Shown: in pieces, positions 42,801-52,972 of the stretch | Layout: each line of letters starts with the position of its first letter | Numbering within the stretch: position 1 is the first letter of the stretch | Assembly: GCA_015698045.1 (NCBI GenBank) | Contig: BLAL01000043.1 | Span: forward strand, 1,736,001-1,800,000 | Direction of reading: 5' to 3' | Length of the DNA: 64,000 bases | Source of the DNA: Rhizophagus clarus | Lineage: Eukaryota; Glomeromycota; Glomeromycetes; Glomerales; Glomeraceae | Notes under the pieces: model-generated | What the model saw: only the letters and a program-made list of their open reading frames with translations | What the model was told of the DNA's origin: nothing | The model's database searches: none | Made by a program: the position numbers and the translations under genes

Positions 42801-43440
42801 AAGAAATTAGTTAGTTTAAATTATATGCAAATATTATATAAATATGTAATAATAGAATACGACTTACGATCTAAATAAATTACCAAATAATTTTTTAAAT
42901 AAAGAAATTAGTTAGTTTAAATTATATGTAAATATTATATAAATATGTAATAATAGAATACGACTTACCATCTAAATAAATTACCAAATAATTTTTTAAA
43001 TAAAGAAATTAGTTAGTTTAAATTATATGTAAATATTATATAAATATGTAATAATAGAATACGACTTACGATCTAAATAAATTACCAAATAATTTTTTAA
43101 ATAAAGAAATTAGTTAGTTTAAATTATATGTAAATATTATATAAATATGTAATAATAGAATACGACTTACGATCTAAATAAATTACCAAATAATTTTTTA
43201 AATAAAGAAATTAGTTAGTTTAAATTATATGTAAATATTATATAAATATGTAATAATAGAATTAAATAAATAACTTACTCCCTATATTGTTAAATAATTT
43301 TTTAAATAAAGAAATTAGTTAGTTTAAATTATATGTAAATATTATATAAATATGTAATAATAGAATACGACTTACTATCTAAATAAATTACCAAATAATT
43401 TTTTAAATAAAGAATTTGGTTATTTAAATCATATGAATGA
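36814..43440. repeat. ~101-bp tandem array, each unit an intron plus a 3-nt spacer
   Basis: About 63 units of 98-104 bp, in two interspersed kinds: kind A (GAATACGACTTAC, N3, CTAAATAAATTACC) and kind B (GAATTAAATAAATAACTTAC, N3, CTATATTG). The rest of the unit (TTTTTTAAATAAAGAAATTA, then GTTAGTTTAAATTATATG) is almost invariant. On the minus strand these are GTAAGT donors, AAACTAACTAA branch sites and TAG acceptors. A few units are shortened (near 37390, 37945, 38475, 40405, 41570) and two donors are altered (38510, 40050). Boundaries on the left grade into more diverged units. Confidence 0.97.
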
Positions 43441-44082
43441 CAGAAATATAGATAACATATAACTTACACCCTGTAGCATTATTTTTTAATTAATTAGATG
43501 CAAATATTTTTGCAAAGTATATACTGTAAATTAAATAACACTTACAACCTAATCATGTATTTGAGTAAAATGTATAATTAGTTCAAGTTATATGCGGATA
43601 TTATACAATAAATATAGTATAATGAAATATTATAACTTACCATCTATAATATAATTAATTATTAAATAGTTATTTAAACAAAAATTTAGTTGTCTGAATA
43701 GTATATAAAATGATGCAAAAAAATAAATGGCTGATAACTTACCAACTATAGTATTGTTAAAATTAAAATTATATGAAATAATAACAAAACCATTATTATT
43801 TAAATTTAAGAATTGTAAGATAACCCATTAACTTACGAGCTAAATTATTTAAATTGCATATGAATATTTATATAAAGCGTAATAAAAACTTAAATTATTT
43901 ACAATAATTTTTATTTAATAGTTAAGAATTAAGATTAAGTTTAGTATGTTTTACCTTTAGATTCCTTGGTGTTACTTGAAACTAATTTTATTATATTATC
44001 AAATTTGTTTTAAAAATTCTAACTTTTTATTAAAATTATGATATAATGATATACTTTTACCTTTACTACTACTGTGTCCCAT
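36814..44082 (-). other. Predicted 5' part of the kinase gene: 2 small exons and ~71 microexons
   Basis: Predicted from splice signals only. Exon 1 (44061-44082) reads MGHSSSK plus one base. Exon 2 (43955-43981, 27 nt) continues VSSNTKESK. Five 3-nt exons in diverged introns follow at 43837, 43743, 43641, 43546 and 43468, then 63 more, one per ~101-bp unit from 43376 to 37130, a 6-nt exon (37018-37023), a 3-nt exon (about 36915) and a 1-nt exon (36819). With the kinase exons the total is 22+27+204+6+3+1+217+945 = 1,425 nt, 475 codons with the stop, without an internal stop. G2, S6 and K7 fit N-myristoylation. Alternatives: the array is 5' UTR or one large intron, or the AG-NNN-GTAAGT points are recursive splice sites. 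Confidence 0.6.
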
Positions 44083-44282
44083 TACTATATAATCGCATCA
44101 AGTTCTTCTTAAAAAGATAATTTTTCTTTATTAAACGCCTTCGTTAACCAAAATGCAACTATGTTGATCACTTGATCACTTGATCACAAGCAATATCACT
44201 TGCATGTATAACGCCACAAGTGAAGGACACATGATTTACGCAGAATTTTTTAGGATGCTTTTGGAGGGGTGTTACGATATCA
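44083..44282 (-). promoter_or_regulatory. Presumed promoter of the kinase gene
   Basis: AT-rich, with a repeated TGATCACT near 44165. No defined element recognised. Confidence 0.3.
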
Positions 44283-44670
44283 TGTAGTGTATGGAAAAAA
44301 ATCTTGTAGTGTACTAGTGTATGGTTAAGTATCACGCCCCAACCATACTGATCGACATTGTTGGATTACGGATGTCTAAAGCGGGCAAATCACGTGATCA
44401 TAGTAAAATATTTGTCATCCGTGTCACACCTCTACTCTTTCATTTTTATTAAGTATTCTGGCGACTTAGAAATTTTTCAGTTGATAAAATCTTATATGTC
44501 ACACCCCTATTTGTCACATTTGCAATTTCTTAATGCCGTAATGCGGGCCAAAAATCTGCATAAATCGGGCGACTTACCCCCGCTTTAGACGACCCCCAAA
44601 AATAAGGAAAGGCCTAGACCGGTGTTTAACCCTACGCTACATCTACATACATAGCCTTCCATACACTACA
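44283..44670. mobile_element. Nested inverted-repeat (MITE-like) elements
   Basis: Outer arms TGTAGTGTATGGAA at 44283-44296 and its exact reverse complement at 44657-44670. Inner arms GTCTAAAGCGGG at 44374-44385 and its exact reverse complement at 44579-44590. No transposase inside; a 76-codon frame at 44358-44588 is a by-product. Looks like one small non-autonomous element inside another. Confidence 0.55.
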
Positions 44671-44823
44671 CGTTTACTATATACTCCTCTTGAAGGGTAG
44701 TTGAATTTACCAGTGAAATTAGTAATCAATAGCAGATAATAGTTATTGGGTAGGGGGGTTGAAATATCACTGAACTGCTTTGCAGTTAAGTTAAATTAAA
44801 AATATAAATATAAAATAAATAAA
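44671..44823. other. Short spacer
   Basis: AT-rich DNA between the nested element and the Harbinger terminal repeat; nothing recognised. Confidence 0.3.
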
Positions 44824-45164
44824 GGGTGTCTTCACAAAATGCGTGATTGAGATTAAGATTGAAATTAAGGGTTAATCTGGTTTCACAAAAAACGTGATTA
44901 AGATTAAGACTAATCTCAAGCTGATCGTGATTGAAATTACATATGAAATTTCAATCTTACTCATCAAGTAAGATTAGGAACAAAAAATTAACTACCCACA
45001 AGTTCCTCTTTTTTTCATATATTTTTCGTAATTGTAATATGCATTTATTTTATTTAAATAAACTTCTTTATGGTTATTTCAAATGTAAAACGCAAAACGC
45101 GAAACTTTTAAAAATTATTTTTCAACATAAAATAATAAGTTTTTTTTCTTAGTAAAAAAAAAAA

Positions 45165-46198
45165 ATGGAACAAACTCATAAAAATATTAGAAAAGATAAG
45201 CCTTCAAGAACAAAGTGGAGTGAAAGTGCTATAAAAGCACTATTATCTTTCCTTCTTAAACATAAAGACAAGCTTGAAGAGTTAAAGTACACACGTGGAG
45301 CCATCTCTAATCCAGGAAATATTCAATTGTGGAAAGATGCCGAAGTTTTTCTCCTAACTTTTAACTTTGAACAGTCTTATAGTAATGTTCAAATTGCTAA
45401 TAAGTGGAAGAATCTCGTGGACAACTATAAGGTTTTTTTTTTAAATTAAATAAAAAAATATTTTAAAATTTTATTAATTATTGATTTTTGATTTTTTTTT
45501 TAAAGACACAACTTGCAGAATCAAAGAAGAGTGGCAGTCCTCCAATTACCATTCAATATAAAGAAGAAATTAAAGCTATTTTGGATAAAAATAGGCCTAT
45601 ATTAAATCCAAAATCTTGTATTGACTCGTGTGAATTTTTGTTAAGAAAAGATGATGATCTCAATATTCAAGAAAATCCGCAAGTGGAAACTCCATATATG
45701 ATCCCTAAAATTGGTAGAAAGCATAAAAACAAGCATAAAAATGATGATGCTAACGCTAATTTAGAAGATCAAAATAGAAAAAAATCCAAAAAGTGTGGAA
45801 ATAACTTAGGAGATATTCTTCAAAATTGGATTGAACAGCAAGAAGTTAGACAAATAGAACTTGATAAAAAAAGAGAAGAAAAGGAAAAAAAAGAACAAGA
45901 ACAAAGATTAGAATTACTTCATATGAAGCAGCAATCTGATATGATGCTGTTTAATATTTTGAATAATCTTTTAAACAGTTTAAATTCTTTACATACGAAG
46001 CAAAATCAACTAAACCAGGTGGATAAAGCAAGTCAAGGTATTTAATTTGTCATGCATGTAGTGTATATTCATGCACATGCGCATGCGCATGCATATATAT
46101 CATATATCTAAACCCTGATGCATAATATAATACGAACTCATTAAATTTATTTTTAATTTACAGATAACTTAGAATTTCCTCAATTTGAATACAAATAA
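45165..46198 (+). CDS. Harbinger Myb/SANT-like DNA-binding protein
   Basis: Three exons: 45165-45431, 45506-46037 and 46164-46198, with introns of 74 and 126 nt (GT-AG). They join in frame to 277 residues: DNYK joins TQLAESKKSG and SQ joins DNLEFPQFEYK. Residues ~15-95 are a trihelix/Myb-like domain (TKWSESAIKALLSFLLKHKD ... WKNLVDNYK). The C-terminal half is a Lys/Glu coiled coil (ELDKKREEKEKKEQEQRLEL). In Harbinger elements this protein partners the transposase and binds the element ends. The second intron contains a GCATGC microsatellite. Confidence 0.8.
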
Positions 46199-46267
46199 AC
46201 AATTGGTATTGTAATTTTTTTTTGTAATTATAATAAAGAAATTAGGAATCTTTAGCAAAATTTATTA

Positions 46268-47506
46268 TTAACGCCTTCTCGTATTTCTTTGATTCCATAA
46301 AAAATTACATATTGAATTTCTAATTACATTTCCTTCAGGTGTTTCAGTGGTATTTAATTCCCTATTTACATCAGTTTCAGTTTCTACTTCATGGTATCGC
46401 TCATCTGGTGGTAAAAAGTCACATCTTTCTTCACAAATATTATGCAATATACAACAAGTAGTTATAATATGTGATACTATTTCAAATGAAACTTCTAATT
46501 TGTTAAGAAGACATCGTCATCTACCCTTCAATAAACCGAAAGCCTGTTCTACTTTAATTCTTGTTTGTGAATGTTTGCGATTAAAATATGTTTGCTCTTG
46601 AGTTAATCCTCTACCAATATCTTTATATGGTACTATCAGCCAGCTAAGATTCGGATATCTCCCATCACCTAAAATATATTTATTATTAAGATGCGTTGTA
46701 ACTTGATTATTAAATTTATTGTAAAGATTTGAATTTATTAAAATCCTATTATCGTGCATAGAACCTGGCCAGCCAACACATATATCTAAAAATTTTTTTT
46801 TATGATCAACTACTGCTTGTAAAACAATAGAATAAAATCCCTTTCTATTAAAATAGTCAGCAGGAAACAAGTGAGGTGCTTTAATTGGTATGTGACTACC
46901 ATCAATAGCGCCAATTACATTAGAAAAATTTCTGGTTATTTTGAATCCATTTGTAATTCTATTGACCTCTAATTCTGTAGTTGGAAAAATAATTTTTTCA
47001 CTTAAAAATTTGGAAATTATTACATCAAAAAATTGTCTTAATGCGTAACTTATAGTTGATTCCCCCATTCCAAACTTTTCTCCTATAGATCTAAAACACT
47101 CTCCAGTAGCAAGAAACCATAATGAAGCTGCGATTTTTTGTTTCCATGCAAGCCCAATTATACCAGGTTCATTACTGTTTCTTCTTAAAAGTGGTATTAT
47201 TTCACAACACAACCATTCAAACGTAGACCTAGTTAATCTAAAATGTCTTTTAAATTCAAAATCTTGCATATTTAAACATACTTCATTAAACCAATAGTTA
47301 GATATTAATCTATTTAATTTTCTCAGTTCATTAATTTCTTTGTTATGTTGTGAGTATAATAAAATTAAAGGCAAAATGTTAAAATCTTCTTCTTCTTGCT
47401 CAATTGAATAAGAAGCAATTAAAAGTTCTTCAAGTTCAATATGTTTAATAAGTATAATAATTATTATTAAAATAATTATAGTTTGAATTTCATTAATATC
47501 GTTCAT
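46268..47506 (-). pseudogene. Harbinger DDE_4 transposase with a premature TGA
   Basis: The frame from the ATG at 47506 gives 329 residues with the DDE_4 (HARBI1-like) pattern: FRSIGEKFGMGESTISYALR helix-turn-helix, IGAIDGSHIPIKAP, WPGSMHDNRIL, GDGRYPNLSWLIVPYKD and FNRKHSQTRIKVEQAFGLLK. At 46517-46519 a TGA follows LLKGR where this family normally has Trp. The same frame then stays open for about 80 residues (RCLLNKLEVSF ... NICEERCDFLPPDERYHEVE) to a TAA at 46268-46270. One nonsense change therefore appears to disable an otherwise complete gene. Confidence 0.85.
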
Positions 47507-47712
47507 TACTAAAAAATATTACGACAGAGAAAGATATAAAATTTATATTAAAATTTTTAACGGTTAACGTTAGTTAAAAAAATTTAATGAAAACGCGTAA
47601 TAATTATAGTAGTATATTTTGTGAATCAAGATTTAAGTGTTAATCTTAATCTCAAGCTGATCTTAATCTCAATCCTAATCTTATCCTAATCACGCATTTT
47701 GTGAAGACGCCC

Positions 47713-48360
47713 AAAGTGTTCTTTATTTTAATTATTAATATCATACTATGAACAAATACAGTAATTGCGTGGTTTTAATCCATTAGACCTATTGTACTTC
47801 ATACACAGGTCGAAGAGGCGCCGTTATCCCACAATTTACTGGGAAGATTCTGGTAAATTGTGAGTTTTTTTTGCTGAATTTTTGAGTAATTTTATTTAAT
47901 AATGAGACAATTTATAATAATTCAGAAATTAAAAAGATAAATCTAGACAATTAAATATAAATGGTGACAATTTAGTAATGATGATCTTGTGATCTTAACA
48001 ATTTTGGACGATTAAGTATAAACGGTGCATCCTCTTTGACAATTGAGTAATAATTTAGTGGCAATGGTCTTGTCAAGACCATTGTTGTTAAATTGCTATA
48101 TAATTGTCTTTAGGAATACTACATTTACATTCAATTGTCTAAAATTGCCAACTGAATGTTAAACAAATCATTTTAGGAAGAATTTGATAATAATTTAGCT
48201 ACAATGGTTTATTAATTTTATTATTAAATTATTGCAATTTATTACAATTTTTTATCATTTTTATTTGCTATTGCATTTACGAGTAGCAAATCCGAAAGTG
48301 AAATTTGCATAACGATTCTCAAAGAAATAAATAGAATACGAAAAAATTTTACTTCCCCCT
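47713..48360. other. AT-rich spacer with a small hairpin
   Basis: No gene. CAATGGTCTT-GTC-AAGACCATTG at about 48062-48084 is a perfect 10-bp stem. TTAGTAATRATG-like words recur around it. Confidence 0.5.
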
Positions 48361-49420
48361 CTCAACTTACACAATTTACAGCTCCAGTCCGAAGTCAAGG
48401 AAGGTAGACCCTAAGAAAAAATGAAAAGGAACGTTAGTTACGTTCCTATAATAAAAAACACTGAAGTACCCAATCTCAATTCACCATTCCAAAGCTCCAG
48501 TGCGAAATCCAAGTGAAATGTCGTCCCTAAGGAAAAAAACGAAAACGGAACGTTAGTAACGTTCCAAAAATAAAAAAAAATACGAAACTCTGTACTTACG
48601 TTCCAAAAAAGTTTTTAAAAAAAAATTATATAATTCGGTTTTAAAACCGATATATTAAAAAAAATTAATAATTAATGATCAGTAAATCGGTACTGAAAAT
48701 CAATTACTTGCCGTAATGGAGTAAATCGAAAATTTTTTCGCAGAAACTTAGAAGTTTGCTACTTGATTTCTATATGCCGAACGGTCGCGCTAAAATTGCC
48801 CTGAATGACTTCACTTGCCCGCTTTTGACAGGGGAGTTTAGTGCTTCCGGCTTTGCGAGGAGATGGTGCGATAGTCTCCTGGTCGATGAATGTTAAAAAC
48901 AAAGACAAAATCGCAATACGTATCACGATCCCCTTTTACACCAAATTCAAATTTAAAATCGGATTCATATTCAGATAAAATATTTGGTTTGAAATTTAGA
49001 TGTACATTCGAATTTTAGATCCAGTTCAAAATTCAGATTAAAATTCGATCGAAATAGTCAAATCAGATTTTTTCCAAATATCCAGATTGTTTGATAATTA
49101 AACCAAATTCCGGATTGAGTTTTTCAATCTGGTTCCATCCCATAAATTTGGATACCTATTTCTTCTTGTGGTGTATAATGCAGTTTTTTCTGTTTATAAC
49201 AATATTTTGGGCGAAGATAGAGAAAATTCGAAAAAATCACCTAAAAAAAAGAAAAACGAACAATTAGTAATGTTCGTTAAAATAAAGAGAATTAAATTTT
49301 TTTACTTGCCGAATCTCTCATTCGCTTAACATTCGTCAGAAAGTAAAGGATGGTTAAAAGTGAAAAGGAAAAGACCAAAACCAAAATAGAATAAAAACGT
49401 TAATAAAAATGTTTTTTTTT
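48361..49420. repeat. Diverged repeats carrying GGAACGTTAGTAACGTTCC palindromes
   Basis: Palindromes at 48428-48446 (GGAACGTTAGTTACGTTCC), 48547-48565 (GGAACGTTAGTAACGTTCC) and 49257-49276 (CGAACAATTAGTAATGTTCG), each after a CCTAAG(G)AAAAAA-type stretch; a weaker one is near 49392. The first two belong to ~115-bp diverged direct repeats. 48950-49140 is rich in ATTCAGAT/AAATTC words. The GC-richer piece 48780-48890 matches no RNA gene I know. Confidence 0.6.
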
Positions 49421-51244
49421 AAAGTTTTTAAATCGAAAACTCACCAGCCTTTGGCATATAGTCAAAATCGGCCAGTTTCCAATAATATGTTTGAATAATT
49501 TATTATTATAATAACGAGTCATCATTACATGCGAATTATATATTCAAATTTTTTTTGTTGTTCAAATCAAAATTTTTACTTCAAATCGAAAAAATTTTTT
49601 ACGGGACCTGCTTTAAGATATACACTTAGCAGGTTGAGGTGCGTTAATAATCTAATCTATACTTAGTCGAGAAACACCTTCGATTGGTAAAATTAATGAA
49701 CTATCAATATATACATCTATTTAGTATTGAAAGAAGAGATGCTATTTATAGTAGAAAAAAAATGGTAGGTATAATTGCTTTGTTTTGATTAAAAGAATTA
49801 GGAAGAGTGTTAACAAGAGAAGATACTAAACTAGAATTATAGGATATGTTAAGTACTTATTGTATACATTAATGTGAACGGTATAATGTGGTGGTGATTA
49901 AATTTTCTATATGAATTGTATAATCGTTGATGATGAGGTAAATTTTTTGTGTAAACGGAATTTTATAACTTGAAATAACGGTATGTAATCACACATTTAT
50001 GTCTTAAATCTTCTGACATATAGTAATAAGACGAAGACCTTGACAGGCCGTAATGACTTGTGCGTGACTGCGAAGTAAATATTCAATGATTGGCATTGAA
50101 AAATATATCTTTGAATCTTGCTTAATATCAGACTTTATTTGAAAACCCGCTAAAATTTTTTTCAGATTTAAAAATATTATTTTTTTCTTTTATAATTATA
50201 ATTTATCCTTTAAATTTAATTTTAATGCTATGGTTAGAGAAGGTAATAAATTGATATTAATAATTTTCTTGTATACTCTTCTAAATTTTCATAAAGTAAT
50301 ACGATCCAAAGGAAATTTAGAAGCAAAAAAATCTAAGTTTATATGCGTAATTTGATTATCAAAAATTCTAACAAGTAACAACGTATGGAAAAATTTTTCC
50401 ATGTACGACAGAATTGTGACTATGTTTAAAAGCTTTACGTAAAAGTTGATAAATATGTGTTGTGTAAGATATTCAATCTGTGGGATGATGACTCTGTTAT
50501 TTAAATAAAATATATTTGTTCATACGTTTGATTCTAGCAACAGTATACATTGGTGTACCTTCTACTGATTAAGAGCAAGTTGACTTGCAATTCCAAGAAA
50601 AAATAAACTACCTCAGTTCTCGTTCCACTCAGTTTTATATTGTAAGGATTTTCGTTTTTTCTTATTAATCTTGATATTAGCCATCGAGTAAACTGGAAAA
50701 GTCATCTGCTTAGTTAAGGAATTCGAGATTCATTGTACGGTATAACCTCCATAATTTTTGACCAGATTATTAGATCACATGATGTAATTTTAAATGATGA
50801 CCAAAATGTCACGTGACTAATGACATTTGCTATGGCTGTAGTGCCTCAACCGAGTATCCAAACTCCAAATCAACCCTGATCGGTCAGTCCCATACGTAGG
50901 ATGATTTTCAACTCCATAATTTTTTGTATTTCAGGTATTTCAGGTGAAAATCTTCAACGCCTTCTTCACGTTAGTAGTCTTCACGTAGTGAAGCTGACAA
51001 TTTCTCTTTCGTGTCTGAGAGAAAATAAAAGGACTTTCGGAGACTATTGCACATTGTAAAGCAAGTCATAGTCCGGAATTAGTAAATCAGTTTGAAAACA
51101 ATAATAATAATAATACATAAATTACGTGTTTATGAAGAAAAAAAAAAATGAATTTATTTTATACATATAGTTATTTATGCATATAATATGTTATTTATAC
51201 ATAAATTAAACATTCTTAAAACAACAACACATCCTAACTGACAT
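49421..51244. other. 1.8-kb gene-free region downstream of F-box copy 6
   Basis: No coding signal beyond short frames. TTTCAGGTATTTCAGGTGAAAATC and CTTCACGT repeats near 50935-50990 are minor features. Confidence 0.4.
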
Positions 51245-52972
51245 CTAATCCAATTCTTTTATAAAGTTATAATAATCAATTTTTAGCTCATAATAATTTA
51301 AAACCTTAATATTATATGACGCAAATTCCTTCACTTCATCTTTTAAAGAAAACAAATCTTCATCCTCTTTAAGAAAAGCTCCTACAACAGCCAAATATTC
51401 GACCCTCTTGTTTTTCATAATATATTTTTTTATATAAGGTAAAATATTTTCACATTCTTCATATATTTTATTTTTGACTAATAACTTTCTAATAAAAGTA
51501 TTTTGAGAATATTTTAAGAATACTTCAAATTCATTCGCATTGATCATAAGAGTTAAACTTAAATATTCTAATCGAGAAGGAAGAATTTGACCTAAATTTA
51601 ACAGTACATTTGAACTAAGTACATTATCATCATAATCATAACTAAAAAATCTATTAACACCGATACTAATAGTAAGATAATTAAGACTTTGTTTGAAATT
51701 CCCAATTAAGTCAAATGCTAAATTTATATTTTGTCTATTAAATCCAGGTAAATCAAGAAATTTGATTGTCGTACAATACTTTTTAATCAATTCAAGTATT
51801 TGTTGATTTGGTTCACTCACTAAAGAAGTAAATCCAAAATTTTCTAAATAATCTCCAGATTTTTGTAATAAAGATTGTAATGATTCAATTTGATAAATCT
51901 TTTCTATAAATAAAGATTTTAATTTAAATGGTTTTGATAAATTAACAATTTGTTGAATAAAATTCGAATCTAGAGAATAACAATAAAGAATATGAATAGA
52001 TTCTAAAACATTTAATCCTTCAAAAACTTCTTTTAAAATAACCACATTTTTAAAATCAACATAATAAAATATGATTATGTTTAAAGTATTTGAACAATTT
52101 GAATTTTTTAATGATAATAATGAATGATATAAAGGAAAATTATTAAAACCAAATAAAATTTTTTCAAGATTTTGTTGTGAATTAATTATTTGGGATAAAT
52201 GTTTATCAACCAATATATTATCATCAATAAATGTTGAAAATAAAAAATATAATGATGAAATTTCTTTACAATTTGAATATAAAAATTTCAAAAAAGGGTT
52301 GATGTTCACAATTTCTGTACCATAATTAAGTTCAAGATTTTTAATATTATGAGTAAAATTGGGATTTTGTAATATTAATTCAAATGAATCATTAAAATAA
52401 TGAAAATCTTTATCCGCAATCATACTAATTTCAAAAGTATGTAAATTTACTTTATTTTCTATAAAATTTTTTAATAATGATTTATAAATTAATCTTTTAA
52501 TATTACAATATTGGTCAGAATTTGAAAATGGTAATAAATTTGTATTATGCATAAAATAATTTGTAGGTCGTTTCTCAATTGTTATGGCTCTAACAATCCA
52601 CTTTTCTATTGAATGAAGGATTTTATATGTATTTAATCGTTTAATAAAACTCGAATAATTAAATAATGTATTCGATGGAAATAATTTATTATCAATTCCA
52701 TACTCTTTTAATTTCTTTTTATCATCTTCATTTAAATTATATAAATAAATGTGGATAAAATCACATCTCTTATTATAATTTTCAACAACAAGATAATGAT
52801 TTTTAGAAGTAGATGAGAATGGATCTTTCCATAATAATGGAATTGCAAAACGACAAAATATTCTATTAACTAGAATACATGAATATAAGGTTTTGTAATC
52901 ATTCTGAAAATAATGTATGATTTCATTTATTAATTCGGGTAAATCTCCCGAAAATATTTTCGAACATGCCAT
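51245..52972 (-). CDS. F-box-like/LRR-type protein, copy 6
   Basis: 575 residues, single exon, intact. F-box-like start MACSKIFSGDLPELINEIIH ... CRFAIPLLWKDPF. The LRR-like body shares the family blocks FEGLNVLESIHILYCYSL, LSKPFKLKSLF and LLQKSGDYLENFGF, and the tail IKKYIMKNKRVEYLAVVGAF. Closest in layout to copy 5, about 18 kb away beyond the kinase and Harbinger region. Presumed SCF substrate receptor. The family promoter block is less clear here; a homopurine tract lies just before the ATG. Confidence 0.9.
   Translation of the reverse strand: MACSKIFSGDLPELINEIIHYFQNDYKTLYSCILVNRIFCRFAIPLLWKDPFSSTSKNHYLVVENYNKRCDFIHIYLYNLNEDDKKKLKEYGIDNKLFPSNTLFNYSSFIKRLNTYKILHSIEKWIVRAITIEKRPTNYFMHNTNLLPFSNSDQYCNIKRLIYKSLLKNFIENKVNLHTFEISMIADKDFHYFNDSFELILQNPNFTHNIKNLELNYGTEIVNINPFLKFLYSNCKEISSLYFLFSTFIDDNILVDKHLSQIINSQQNLEKILFGFNNFPLYHSLLSLKNSNCSNTLNIIIFYYVDFKNVVILKEVFEGLNVLESIHILYCYSLDSNFIQQIVNLSKPFKLKSLFIEKIYQIESLQSLLQKSGDYLENFGFTSLVSEPNQQILELIKKYCTTIKFLDLPGFNRQNINLAFDLIGNFKQSLNYLTISIGVNRFFSYDYDDNVLSSNVLLNLGQILPSRLEYLSLTLMINANEFEVFLKYSQNTFIRKLLVKNKIYEECENILPYIKKYIMKNKRVEYLAVVGAFLKEDEDLFSLKDEVKEFASYNIKVLNYYELKIDYYNFIKELD

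Larger units (their letters stand above)
44824..47712. mobile_element. PIF/Harbinger DNA transposon
   Basis: About 2.9 kb. Terminal inverted repeats GGGTGTCTTCACAAAATGCG (left) and GGGCGTCTTCACAAAATGCG (right, minus strand), both continuing as AGATTAAGATT-rich subterminal repeats. AAA flanks both ends, compatible with the 3-bp target duplication of this superfamily. It holds the two expected genes in convergent order: a Myb/SANT-like protein and a DDE_4 transposase. The transposase carries a stop, so the copy is probably inactive. Confidence 0.88.

Noticed and set aside
36814-43440. Plain satellite or centromere-like array
   Set aside because: The period is satellite-like, but every unit carries ordered donor, branch and acceptor sites with a 3-nt gap, and the flanking exons join in frame. 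A pure satellite would not explain this.
44358-44588. 76-codon ORF
   Set aside because: It coincides with the inner inverted-repeat element and has no protein-like features.
46347-46601. Plus-strand 84-codon frame
   Set aside because: It is the shadow of the Harbinger transposase C-terminus on the other strand.
48780-48890. GC-richer stretch as an rRNA or tRNA gene
   Set aside because: No cloverleaf, no TTCRANNC box and no 5S-like internal promoter could be found.
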